This document shows positions 15,512-23,897 of a stretch of 58,138 nt of DNA, piece after piece. The notes beneath the pieces were generated by a model that was given only the letters and a program-made list of their open reading frames with translations, was not told the origin of the DNA and ran no database searches. The position numbers and the translations under genes were made by a program. Each line of letters starts with the position of its first letter. The first letter of the stretch is position 1. The stretch lies in the NCBI RefSeq assembly GCF_002300165.1, contig NZ_MLCE01000024.1, forward strand, positions 1 through 58,138, read 5' to 3'. Origin of the DNA: Streptomyces sp. Tue6028 (GTDB lineage Bacteria; Actinomycetota; Actinomycetes; Streptomycetales; Streptomycetaceae).

Positions 15512-16924
15512 GTGACCCCCAACGGACCCGCCGACACCGTGCCCCACGACGCCGCCGCCGGCCTCGGCGGCCCCGTCGACGTGGTCGCGCTCGGCGAGTC
15601 CATGGTCACCTTCCTGCCCTCCCGGCCGGGCCGCCTCGCCGACGTCCCGTCCTTCGAGCGGGGCATCGGTGGCGCCGAGTCCAACGTGGCGTGCGTGCTC
15701 GCCTGCGCCGGGCACACCGCGCGCTGGGTCGGCCGGGTCGGCGCGGACGGGTTCGGCGACCACCTCGTGGAGACCATCGCCGCGTACGGCGTCGACACCT
15801 CCGCCGTGCGTCGCGACCCCGAGCGCCCGACCGGCATCTACTTCCGCACCGCGGGCGACCGGGCGACCGACGCCCACGAAGTCGCCTACTACCGGGCCGG
15901 GTCCGCCGCTTCCGCGATGGCCGCCGACACCTTGGACCTCGACGCCGTCCGTGCCGGCCGCGTCCTGCATCTGTCCGGCATCACCGCCGCGCTGTCCGAG
16001 GACTGCCTCGGCCTGATGCGCGAACTCACCGCGCCTAGGCCCGGCCGTCCGCTCGTCTCCTTCGACGTCAACCACCGCCCTGGACTGTGGCGTGACGCCG
16101 CGGGCCCGCGGGTCCTGCTCGACCTGGCCCGCGGCGCCGACATCGTCTTCGTCGGCGAGGACGAGGCGCGGGAGGCCTGGGGACTGCACGGGGCGCGCGC
16201 CGTCCGCGACGCCCTGCCCGAGCCCGGCGTCCTGGTCGTCAAGCAGGGCGAGGCGGGGGCGACGGTGTTCGAGAAGACCGTCACCGACCGGGGGGACCGG
16301 TCCGGTCTCGCGGGCCGGGGCGAGGCGCTCGTCGGCGTCGGCGGGGACGAAGAGGGCGAAGGGGAAGGCCGCACCGGCCGCGGCGAGCGGTCCGGTCTCG
16401 CGGGCCGGGGCGAGGCGCTCGTCGGCGTCGGCGGGGACGAAGAGGGCGAAGGGGAAGGCCGCACCGGCCGCGGCGAGCGGTCCGGCCTCGCGGACCGGAG
16501 TGAGACGCTCGGCGGCGTTGAGGGGACCGGCGAAGGGGACGCCCGCGGCCGGGGGCAGGGCGTCGCCGCGTCCAGGCGTGGCGACGGCGCCGCCGACACC
16601 GCCACCTTCGTGCCGGCCCTGCACGTCGACGTCGTCGCCGCCGTCGGCGCCGGCGACGCCTTCGCCGCCGGCTTCCTCTCCGCCACCCTGCGCGGACTGC
16701 CCGTCCGCGACCGGCTCCGGCACGGCCACCTCATGGCCGCCGCCGCGCTCACCGTCCCCGGCGACCTCGCCACGCCGCCGTCCCGCGACCACGCCGACCG
16801 CCTGGCCGCTCTCGACGACGACGCGTGGGGGAGACTTCGACTCGGCCCCGGCTGGACGAAAGCCATCGGCCACGCCGCCGATCGAACCGTCGATCGGGCC
16901 GAGGAGGAGGTACGCACGCCATGA
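15512..16924 (+). CDS. PfkB-family sugar-acid kinase (2-keto-3-deoxygluconate kinase-like) with repeat insertion
   Basis: A ribokinase-fold enzyme of 470 residues. N-terminal VVALGESMVTFLP and GGAESNVA match the KDG kinase subgroup, and the catalytic GAGDAFAAGF motif is at residues 379-385 with the aspartate base at 382. KDG kinases are usually near 310-330 residues. The excess is an internal insertion between about residues 258 and 365 rich in Gly, Glu and Arg, containing a perfect 30-residue tandem duplication and a decayed third copy. Likely reaction: ATP-dependent phosphorylation of 2-keto-3-deoxygluconate. GTG at 15512 has AAGGAG upstream. The stop overlaps the IclR start (ATGA). Confidence 0.82.
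   Translation: MTPNGPADTVPHDAAAGLGGPVDVVALGESMVTFLPSRPGRLADVPSFERGIGGAESNVACVLACAGHTARWVGRVGADGFGDHLVETIAAYGVDTSAVRRDPERPTGIYFRTAGDRATDAHEVAYYRAGSAASAMAADTLDLDAVRAGRVLHLSGITAALSEDCLGLMRELTAPRPGRPLVSFDVNHRPGLWRDAAGPRVLLDLARGADIVFVGEDEAREAWGLHGARAVRDALPEPGVLVVKQGEAGATVFEKTVTDRGDRSGLAGRGEALVGVGGDEEGEGEGRTGRGERSGLAGRGEALVGVGGDEEGEGEGRTGRGERSGLADRSETLGGVEGTGEGDARGRGQGVAASRRGDGAADTATFVPALHVDVVAAVGAGDAFAAGFLSATLRGLPVRDRLRHGHLMAAAALTVPGDLATPPSRDHADRLAALDDDAWGRLRLGPGWTKAIGHAADRTVDRAEEEVRTP
16298..16485 (+). repeat. Perfect 90-bp tandem duplication inside the kinase gene
   Basis: Bases 16298-16395 are identical to 16388-16485, giving two exact copies of a 90-bp unit (30 codons). A third, diverged partial copy follows from about 16478 to 16520. 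The duplication keeps frame and adds a Gly/Glu/Arg-rich loop to the kinase. Confidence 0.95.
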
Positions 16925-17700
16925 GTCAGACCGTCGACCGCGCGCTCAGCATTCTGCCGCTGCTCGCCGAGGGCCCCGCCGACCTCGGCCAGGTCGCCGA
17001 CCGGCTCGGTGTGCACAAGTCCACCGCGCTGCGGCTGCTGCGCACCCTGCACGAGCACGGACTCGTCTACCGCCAGTCCGACCAGCGCTACCGGCTCGGT
17101 GCCCGCCTCTTCGCCCTCGCCCAGGAGGCCGTGGAGAACCTCGACGTGCGCGAGATCGCCCACCCCCACCTCGTACGCCTCAACGAACAGTGCGGACACA
17201 CCGTCCACCTCGCCGTCTACGAGGAGAACGAGGTCCTCTACATCGACAAGGTGGAGAGCCGCTACCCCGTGCGCATGTACTCGCGCATCGGCAAGCCCGT
17301 CGCCATCACCGTCGCCGCGGTCGCCAAACTGCTGCTCGCCGACCTCCCCGAGGCCGAGCGGCGCGCTCTCGCCGACAAGCTCGACTACCCCATGTACACG
17401 GCCCGTTCGATCCCCAACGCGCCCGCCTTCCTCAAGGAGCTGGCGACGGTGCGCGAACAGGGCTGGGCCACCGACCTCGGTGGCCACGAGGAGTCCATCA
17501 ACTGCGTCGCCGCCCCCATCCGCGGCGCGGACGGACGCGTCGCCGCCGCCATGTCGGTCTCCGCGCCCAATGTCGTCGTCACCGCCGACGAACTCCTCAC
17601 CCTGCTCCCGCTGGTGCGCCGTACCGCCGACGCCATCAGCCGCGACTACTCGGGCAGGACCCCCGCGAAGGAAGCCCCCCAAGAAATGAGCACGGAATGA
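16921..17700 (+). CDS. IclR-family transcriptional regulator
   Basis: A 259-residue regulator with an N-terminal winged helix (VDRALSILPLLAEGPADLGQ, then LGVHKSTALRLLRTL as recognition region at about residues 30-45) and a C-terminal effector-binding domain (residues ~80-250) of the IclR type. Family members usually sense an aromatic or sugar-acid metabolite and repress a neighbouring catabolic operon. ATG at 16921 overlaps the kinase stop (ATGA) and follows GAGGAGG. The RidA gene starts within its own stop codon. The palindrome at 15310 is its probable binding site. Confidence 0.92.
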   Translation: MSQTVDRALSILPLLAEGPADLGQVADRLGVHKSTALRLLRTLHEHGLVYRQSDQRYRLGARLFALAQEAVENLDVREIAHPHLVRLNEQCGHTVHLAVYEENEVLYIDKVESRYPVRMYSRIGKPVAITVAAVAKLLLADLPEAERRALADKLDYPMYTARSIPNAPAFLKELATVREQGWATDLGGHEESINCVAAPIRGADGRVAAAMSVSAPNVVVTADELLTLLPLVRRTADAISRDYSGRTPAKEAPQEMSTE

Positions 17701-18107
17701 CGGACAAGATCGCCCTCACCCCGAAGACGCACACCACCCCGCCCGCGAAGTTCTCGCACGGTGTGAAGAAGGGCAACATCCTCCAGGTCGCCGGCCAGGT
17801 CGGCTTCCTGCCCGCCGAGGAGGGCAAGCCCCCGACGCCCGCCGGTCCGACCCTGCGCGAGCAGACCCTCCAGACCCTCGCCAACGTCAAGGCGATCCTC
17901 GAAGAGGGCGGCGCGAGCTGGGACGACGCGATGATGATCCGCGTCTACCTCACGGACGTCGGCCACTTCGCCGAGATGAACGAGATCTACAACCAGTACT
18001 TCGAGGAGCAGGGCCTCACCGCGCCCCCCGCCGCCCGCACCACCGTCTACGTCGGACTGCCGGCCGGACTCCTCATCGAGATCGACGTGCTCGCCGTCCT
18101 CGGCTGA
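17697..18107 (+). CDS. RidA family protein (enamine/imine deaminase)
   Basis: A 136-residue protein of the YjgF/YER057c/UK114 family. RidA proteins hydrolyse reactive 2-aminoacrylate and related imines released by PLP enzymes. The sequence has LQVAGQVGFLP, the TLANVKAILEEGGASWDD helix, the RVYLTDVGHFAEMN block and PPAARTTVYVGLPAG, where Arg is the carboxylate-binding residue. The ATG overlaps the IclR stop (ATGA). Its presence beside a D-amino-acid PLP enzyme fits protection against aminoacrylate made by that enzyme. Confidence 0.92.
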   Translation: MTDKIALTPKTHTTPPAKFSHGVKKGNILQVAGQVGFLPAEEGKPPTPAGPTLREQTLQTLANVKAILEEGGASWDDAMMIRVYLTDVGHFAEMNEIYNQYFEEQGLTAPPAARTTVYVGLPAGLLIEIDVLAVLG

Positions 18108-18240
18108 CACGCACCCTCGCACCACCCGCACTCCCGCACGCCATCACGGCGCGGCGCCCCACACCCGTCATCCCCCGGGGCGCCGTGCCGCGATTCCCCC
18201 TGCCCGAAAGCACCATGCACTTACGAAACAGAGGCCCTCC

Positions 18241-19758
18241 ATGGCGTCCCCCTTGTCCCTCTGGTCCTCGGTGCCGTCGCATCCGCTCGCGGCGCCGGCT
18301 CCAGCCACCCCTGAGACACCACCCCACACCGGCGGCCTGCTCCTCCTCCTCGACGGCACCGCCGGGCTGCTCACCGTCGCCGCCCTCGGCATCGCGCTGC
18401 TGCTGTTCCTCATCATCAAGACCAGGCTCCAGCCGTTCGTGGCCCTGCTCGCCGTCTCCATAGCCGTCGGCCTGGCCTCGGGACTGTCGGTCACCGAACT
18501 CTTCGGCACGGTCCAGCGGTCGACGGCCGTCTCCGTCATCGAGTCCGGCATGGGCGGCATCCTCGGCCATGTCGCCATCATCATCGGCCTGGGCACCATG
18601 CTCGGCGCCATCCTCGAAGTCAGCGGCGGCGCGGAGGTGTTGGCGTCCCGGCTGCTCAATCTCTTCGGCGAGAAGCGCGCACCGCTCGCCATGGGCCTGA
18701 CCGGCCTGATCTTCGGCATCCCGGTCTTCTTCGACGTCGGCATCTTCGTCCTCGCGCCGATCGTGTATGCCGCCGCCAAGCGCTCCGGCAAGTCCATCCT
18801 GCTCTACTGCCTGCCGCTGCTCGCCGGCCTGTCCATGACCCACGCGTTCCTGCCCCCGCACCCCGGCCCGGTGGCCGCGGCCGGTCTGCTGCACGTCCAG
18901 CTCGGCTGGGTCATCCTCATGGGCATCGTCTGCGGCGTCCCCGCCGTCCTGGCCGCCTGGGTGTACTCCGCCTGGATCGGCAGGCGCCTGTTCGTCCCCG
19001 TGCCGCAGGACATGGTCGAGGCCGCGGCGGAGGCCAAGCAGGCGGTCGTCGAGGAGCAGCGCGCGTCGGGAGTGGAGCCCCAGGAGAAGCCGGTGCCGCT
19101 CGGCACGGTCCTCGGCATCATCGGTACGCCGCTGGTGCTGATCCTCGCGGCCACCTTCTCGTCGATCGCCCTGGACCCGTCCACCGTCCGCTCGGTCATC
19201 GAGTTCTTCGGCAGCCCGTTCGTGGCCCTCACGATCGCCCTGCTCCTCGCGTACTACCTGCTCGGCATCCGCCGCGGCTGGTCCCGCAAGTCCCTGGAGA
19301 CGGTGTCGACTTCGTCCCTGAAGCCGGTCGGCAACATCCTGCTCGTGGTCGGCGCGGGCGGCATCTTCGGAGCCGTGCTGAAGGCGAGCGGCGTCGCCCA
19401 GGCGCTCTCCGACACCTTCAACGACGTCGGTCTCCCGGTGATCGTCCTGTCCTACCTGATCTCCGTGGTCCTGCGGGTGGCCCAGGGGTCGGCGACCGTC
19501 GCCATCGTCACGACCGCGGGCATCGTGGCCCCGCTGCTGACGGAGGGCCACCACTCCCAGGCCTTCGTCGCCCTGGTCATCATGGCGATCTCGGCGGGCT
19601 CCATCTTCGCCTCGCACGTCAACGACGGCGGGTTCTGGATGGTCGCCAAGTACTTCGGCATCAGTGAGCGCGACACGCTGAAGACGTGGACCGTGCTGGA
19701 GAGCGTGCTGTCCGTGGCGGGCTTCGCCGTGGCCGCCGCGGTCAGCCTGGTCGTGTAG
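18241..19758 (+). CDS. GntP-family permease (gluconate / D-serine type)
   Basis: A 505-residue protein with about 12-14 hydrophobic segments and GntP-family blocks such as GFGTML-like IIIGLGTMLGAILE, GIPVFFDVGIFVLAPI, HAFLPPHPGPVAAA and SHVNDGGFWMVAKYF. GntP transporters are proton symporters for gluconate and other sugar acids; DsdX-type members carry D-serine. Both fit this locus, which encodes a KDG-like kinase and a D-amino-acid enzyme. ATG at 18241 lies 133 bases after ridA, with AGAGG about nine bases upstream. An N-terminal extension of about 30 residues precedes the first membrane segment. Confidence 0.9.
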   Translation: MASPLSLWSSVPSHPLAAPAPATPETPPHTGGLLLLLDGTAGLLTVAALGIALLLFLIIKTRLQPFVALLAVSIAVGLASGLSVTELFGTVQRSTAVSVIESGMGGILGHVAIIIGLGTMLGAILEVSGGAEVLASRLLNLFGEKRAPLAMGLTGLIFGIPVFFDVGIFVLAPIVYAAAKRSGKSILLYCLPLLAGLSMTHAFLPPHPGPVAAAGLLHVQLGWVILMGIVCGVPAVLAAWVYSAWIGRRLFVPVPQDMVEAAAEAKQAVVEEQRASGVEPQEKPVPLGTVLGIIGTPLVLILAATFSSIALDPSTVRSVIEFFGSPFVALTIALLLAYYLLGIRRGWSRKSLETVSTSSLKPVGNILLVVGAGGIFGAVLKASGVAQALSDTFNDVGLPVIVLSYLISVVLRVAQGSATVAIVTTAGIVAPLLTEGHHSQAFVALVIMAISAGSIFASHVNDGGFWMVAKYFGISERDTLKTWTVLESVLSVAGFAVAAAVSLVV

Positions 19759-19822
19759 GCGTCTGATAACGAAGTCGGGGCTGGCTGTGTGCGACACAGG
19801 ATCGTCGACCATACTGCCCGCT

Positions 19823-20521
19823 GTGGAGCAGCGCATAGGTTCGAACAGCCAGCCCCCGGGCGCCGGATTCGACCCGGCCTTCGTCCCCGGACTCACCTCG
19901 CCCGCGGCCGCGGAGCCCGAGGACGCGGTGTCCGGCACCGCGGCCGAGGACGCCGCGGCCGACGACGGCGCGGTCGGGGAGACCTCGCCGAAGGCGGCGG
20001 AGTCCGGTGAGTCCGACGTCGAGGAGACCGCCTCCGACGCGACGGACGACGAGGACGACGCGGTCGACGCGGACCGCACGGACGACGAGGAGACCGCGGA
20101 GGCCGGCCCCCGGAAGGCGGCGGCCGACGGCTCCGCCGAGGACACGGACGCGGACGACGAGGCGGAAGGCGAAGGCGACAGGGCCGGGGCGGACGCGGAG
20201 GACGCGGCCGACCCCGACGGTCCCGTCTTCGAGGCCTCCGACCGCCGCGCCTCGATCACGGCCGACCACCGCGGCGTACGGCTGCGCCTGGACGACCAGG
20301 AGGCGGAGTTCCGCTGGGACGAGATCGGGGCCGTCGAGACGGAGTCCCCGCGCTTCGGCAAGCGGTTCACCGTCACCGTCCACACGCCTGACCGCCGCTG
20401 GTACCCGATCGAGATCGAGGCGACGGCCAGGTCGCGCTTCAAGGAGTGGGAGTCGCGGCTCGACGAGGTCCTGGACGCCTACTTCGAGGACGGCGAGGAC
20501 GCCGAGGGCGACGCCGCGTGA
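19823..20521 (+). CDS. Acidic protein with C-terminal PH-like domain
   Basis: The product has a strongly acidic, Ala-rich disordered stretch (about 110 residues of Asp/Glu/Ala/Thr) and a folded C-terminal part of about 90 residues (DRRASITADHRGVRLRLDDQ ... WYPIEIEATARSRFKEW ... VLDAYFEDG) that looks like a small beta-domain of PH type. Its function is unknown. GTG at 19823 is preferred because a CATACT -10-like box ends seven bases earlier, which suits a leaderless transcript. GTG at 19787 would add 12 residues. No Shine-Dalgarno is visible for either. It converges on the carboxypeptidase gene. Confidence 0.65.
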   Translation: MEQRIGSNSQPPGAGFDPAFVPGLTSPAAAEPEDAVSGTAAEDAAADDGAVGETSPKAAESGESDVEETASDATDDEDDAVDADRTDDEETAEAGPRKAAADGSAEDTDADDEAEGEGDRAGADAEDAADPDGPVFEASDRRASITADHRGVRLRLDDQEAEFRWDEIGAVETESPRFGKRFTVTVHTPDRRWYPIEIEATARSRFKEWESRLDEVLDAYFEDGEDAEGDAA

Positions 20522-20545
20522 CGGATGCGGGGCACCGCGCCCCGG

Positions 20546-21910
20546 CTAGCTGCAGTACTGGTCGGCCTTCCCGATCGACCGGTACATGCAGTCGGCGTTC
20601 TCCAGGAGTTGCAGCACCGCGTCGCGGTTGCGTGCTGTCTCCCGCTCGATGACCTCGTCGGGCGGGTAGAAGCCGCCGCCTCCGGACGCCGGGTACATCT
20701 CGAAGGTGTAGCTGAAGATCTTCTGGGTGCCCCACAGGTAGTCGTCGATGGAGCCGTCCGTGATGTAGAGGTCGCTGGACTGCTCCGGTGTGTAGCCGTT
20801 GCTGGCGGCCATCTTCTCGCCGACGGTCCTGAAGGCGTTGTAGTCGTCCGCCGTCATCCCGGTCGTGGTGTTCGAGTACGTGTACCCGAACGGCCACAGC
20901 ACCAGCTCGCTGTACGTGTGGAAGTCGATCCCGGCGGTGATCTGCTGCTTGCCGCCGACGACCCGGCCGCGGACGAAGTCGGCGACGACCTTCACCTCGG
21001 GTGCCGACTCGGCGGACGTGCCGCGATAGGTCTCGGACGACTTCGACCCCGAAGAGCCGCCGCAGCAGCCCCACTTGTAGTTCCAGTTGCGGTTCAGGTC
21101 GGTGCCGACGTACGAACTGCCGCTGTTGGGCTGGCGGTTCTTGCGCCACGAGCGGTAGGAGCCGGTGGCGATGTCGTACTCGCCGCCGTCGGGGTTGAGG
21201 TCGGGGACGATCCAGATCTCGCGGCTGTTCACCATGTTGGTGACGCGGGAGTCGGAGCCGTAGCCCGCGCCGAGTTCGCGGAGCAGGTACAGCGCCATCT
21301 CGACGGTCAGGTGCTCGCGGGCGTGCTGGTGGAAGGTGAAGAGGACCTCGGGCTCGTTCTCGTCGGTGGCCACGTTGTCGCTGACCTTGATGGCGACGAT
21401 GTCCCGGCCCTGGTAGGACTTGCCGATCACCCGCTTGCTCATGATGTTCGGGTACGCGGCGAGGCGCTGGTCGATCTCCGTGTTCATCTCGGCGTAGTTG
21501 TGGTACTTCGAGTCCGCCGACGGGAAGTCGAAGAGCCGGACGTCACCGGCGCCGCCCGACCGGTCCGGCGCCGAGCCCAGCGGCGAGACGTCGTAGCCGA
21601 GCGCGCGCAGTTTCCTGATCTGGTCCGCGCGGCCCGAGACGACGACGGTCTCCTCGTCGGCCTCGTCCACGGTGACACCGGTCCGCTGGATGGCCGTGCG
21701 GGTCACCGGTGTGGTGCCCTGATGGATCTCGTACTGGCGGACGTCGTCGGCGGAGGGGGCGTGGGCTCCCGCTCCGCTCGCGGTGGCGTCGGTGACGGTG
21801 GCGGTGAGAGGGGCCGCGAGGGCGAGGGCCGCGAGGACGGCGAGGGCGGCGGTGCGCCGGCCGCCTCTCCTCGACCCGGTCGCGCCGCTGCCGCGTATGC
21901 GAAGTCGCAT
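20546..21910 (-). CDS. Secreted zinc carboxypeptidase, M14 family
   Basis: A 454-residue exported metallocarboxypeptidase. A signal peptide (residues 1 to about 35) is followed by a propeptide-like region to about residue 115, then the catalytic domain. Zinc ligands His196 and Glu199 are in FHQHAREH. The third histidine is in GIDFHTYSELVLWPFGYT, and the general-base glutamate is in YTFEMYP near the C-terminus. The DLNRNWNYKWG block is the substrate-binding NR motif. It resembles the bacterial carboxypeptidase T group, which releases C-terminal residues from peptides. It ends with a Cys pair that may form a disulfide. Confidence 0.92.
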   Translation of the reverse strand: MRLRIRGSGATGSRRGGRRTAALAVLAALALAAPLTATVTDATASGAGAHAPSADDVRQYEIHQGTTPVTRTAIQRTGVTVDEADEETVVVSGRADQIRKLRALGYDVSPLGSAPDRSGGAGDVRLFDFPSADSKYHNYAEMNTEIDQRLAAYPNIMSKRVIGKSYQGRDIVAIKVSDNVATDENEPEVLFTFHQHAREHLTVEMALYLLRELGAGYGSDSRVTNMVNSREIWIVPDLNPDGGEYDIATGSYRSWRKNRQPNSGSSYVGTDLNRNWNYKWGCCGGSSGSKSSETYRGTSAESAPEVKVVADFVRGRVVGGKQQITAGIDFHTYSELVLWPFGYTYSNTTTGMTADDYNAFRTVGEKMAASNGYTPEQSSDLYITDGSIDDYLWGTQKIFSYTFEMYPASGGGGFYPPDEVIERETARNRDAVLQLLENADCMYRSIGKADQYCS

Positions 21911-22273
21911 GAAGTCTCCTTGTGTCTCCAGGAATTCCGGGATCTCCGGAATGTGGGGAGTGGAGCGGGGGGTGGTTCATGGCGACGTGCCTGGTGCGGG
22001 TGCGGCGCTCATGGTGCGACCGTGGCATGAGCAGGTCAAGCGATGACAAAGCGGTGATGGCGGGAATCGGCCGAAATTCAGCCCGGTGGCGTACGCGGTC
22101 CGCACCGGGCGCGGCGCCGTGCCCGGTGTGCGGACGGGTGGATGCGCCAGGTCCGGGCACGGCCCGGGCACGCCCGCCCCGGCCGGGGGTCGTGTGCCCG
22201 ACGGGTGCACATCGCGTGGCGATCGGCGTACGCGCCCTTGTGCCACCACCGCGCTTTACGCTTTCTTGACCGC

Positions 22274-23605
22274 ATGACGGAGACCACCGGGAAGTCCGAG
22301 AAGCCGGCGTCAGGGGAGACCGACTCCCGCCCCCGCAAGTCCAGTTGGAGGTACATCGGGCCCGGGATCGTCGTCGCCGCGACCGGCGTCGGCGCCGGCG
22401 ACCTCGTCGCCACCCTCATCGCGGGCAGCAACTTCGGCTACACGCTGCTGTGGGCCGCCGTCATCGGCTGCCTGGTCAAGATCTCCCTGGCCGAGGCGGC
22501 GGGCCGCTGGCACCTGTCCACCGGCCGCACCCTCTTCGACGGCTGGGCGAGCCTCGGCCGCTGGACGACGTACTTCTTCGTCGTCTACGCGGTCGTCTGG
22601 GGCTTCGTCTACGGCGCGGCCGCGATGTCGTCGAGCGCGCTGCCGCTGCAGGCCCTGTTCCCCGGCGTCTTCCCGGACGACTGGTCCATCAAGCCGTGGG
22701 CCGTCCTGTGCGGGCTCGTCGGCCTGGTCTTCGTCTGGTTCAACCGGTACGAGGTCTTCGAGAAGGTCATGACGGTGCTGGTCGGCGTGATGTTCGTCGT
22801 CACCGTCTACCTCGCGGTCCGCGTCACACCGAACCTCGGCGACGCCCTCGCGGGACTCCTCCCCGTACTGCCCGACGAGAAGGACTCGGTCCTCAACACG
22901 CTCGGCCTGATCGGCGGGGTCGGCGGCACGATCACCCTGGCCGCGTACGGCTACTGGGTCAACGCCAAGGGCTGGACGAACACCGGCTGGATGAAGGTGA
23001 TGCGCCTCGACAACCGGGTCGCCTACATCACCACCGGCATCTTCGTCGTCGCGATGCTCTTCGTCGGCGCGGAGCTGCTGCACTCGGCGAACGTGGCCAT
23101 CGCCAGTGGCGACCAGGGGCTGATCCAGCTCGGCGACATCCTGGAGGAGGAGTACGGCACGGCGACCGCGAAGTTCTTCCTGATCGGCTTCTTCGCGACC
23201 TCCTTCACCTCGCTCATCGGCGTCTGGCACGGCGTGAGTCTGATGTTCGCGGACTTCGTGGCGCGCTACCGGACCCGGGAGCAGGTCACGGGCGAGGAGG
23301 TCGCGGCCGGCGGGCGCGAGAAGTCCTGGCCCTTCCGCGCCTACCTGCTCTGGCTGACCTTCCCTCCGATCGTGCTCCTCTTCCAGGGCGAACCCTTCCG
23401 GCTCGTCATCCTGTACGGCGTCCTGGGCGCGGCCTTCCTCCCCTTCCTCGCCCTCACCCTGATCTGGCTCCTGAACTCCTCCCGCACGCCCCGCGAATGG
23501 CGCAACGGCCCGCTGAGCAACGCCATGCTGGCGATCGCCGGGCTGCTCTTCCTGGTCCTGTGCGTCAAGCAGGTCTGGGACCAGCCGTGGTCGGACTTCT
23601 TCTGA
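22274..23605 (+). CDS. Nramp-family divalent metal transporter
   Basis: A 443-residue membrane protein with about 11 hydrophobic helices. The first helix reads GPGIVVAATGVGAGDLVATLIAG, matching the Nramp pattern where Mn/Fe transporters carry a DPGN metal motif. Here the DPG position reads GVGAGD, so substrate preference may differ from classical MntH. Such variants may carry magnesium, manganese or another substrate; this is uncertain. ATG at 22274 gives a normal N-terminus. The 362-bp divergent spacer (21911-22273) contains no gene. Confidence 0.82.
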   Translation: MTETTGKSEKPASGETDSRPRKSSWRYIGPGIVVAATGVGAGDLVATLIAGSNFGYTLLWAAVIGCLVKISLAEAAGRWHLSTGRTLFDGWASLGRWTTYFFVVYAVVWGFVYGAAAMSSSALPLQALFPGVFPDDWSIKPWAVLCGLVGLVFVWFNRYEVFEKVMTVLVGVMFVVTVYLAVRVTPNLGDALAGLLPVLPDEKDSVLNTLGLIGGVGGTITLAAYGYWVNAKGWTNTGWMKVMRLDNRVAYITTGIFVVAMLFVGAELLHSANVAIASGDQGLIQLGDILEEEYGTATAKFFLIGFFATSFTSLIGVWHGVSLMFADFVARYRTREQVTGEEVAAGGREKSWPFRAYLLWLTFPPIVLLFQGEPFRLVILYGVLGAAFLPFLALTLIWLLNSSRTPREWRNGPLSNAMLAIAGLLFLVLCVKQVWDQPWSDFF

Positions 23606-23618
23606 GGGGCCGTGCGGG

Positions 23619-23771
23619 TCAGCTGTCGCCCGCATGGCGCAGCGCCTCGCCGAGCCGGTCCTGCCTCATGCGCTTCCCCCAGCGGTTGTCGCCCGTCCTC
23701 ACTTCATCGATGCGCTGGACCCCCGGAAATGTTTCACCCCGCTCGCCGTGCGGCGGCAGGGTGAGCGTGCT
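23619..23771 (-). pseudogene. Possible gene remnant (about 50 codons)
   Basis: A short leftward frame ending at 23619 reads like the end of a real protein (contains TGDNRWGKRMRQDRLGEALR) and is bounded upstream by an in-frame stop, with no start codon or ribosome site. It may be a C-terminal relic left between the Nramp gene and the RHS gene. The parent family is not recognised. Confidence 0.22.
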
Positions 23772-23840
23772 TCAGCGACTCGCCGCATCTGCCAGTCACT
23801 GCTCCGGACCCGCTGTCCTCCACGCCCGACGGAAACATCC

Positions 23841-23871
23841 AGTAACTTCACTCGTGCGTACGAGAGTTACT
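23841..23871. promoter_or_regulatory. Palindrome upstream of the RHS gene
   Basis: AGTAACT and AGTTACT form outer arms, with CTCGT and ACGAG as inner arms around GCGT. The element ends 26 bases before the RHS ATG. It can be an operator overlapping the promoter or a leader hairpin. Confidence 0.45.
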
Positions 23872-23897
23872 GTGGCAAACGTGACGGGGGTTGCGGT

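Noticed and set aside
12594..15515. A 973-codon plus-strand frame opposite the D-aminoacylase and deaminase genes
   Set aside because: It spans two real genes of the other strand, has no motif and starts and ends without ribosome site or context.
18241..19758. Naming the GntP permease as gluconate-specific or as DsdX
   Set aside because: The sequence and context support both substrates, so no gene symbol was assigned.
22274..23605. Classical MntH assignment for the Nramp-like transporter
   Set aside because: The first helix lacks the DPGN metal motif of MntH, so only the family name is given.
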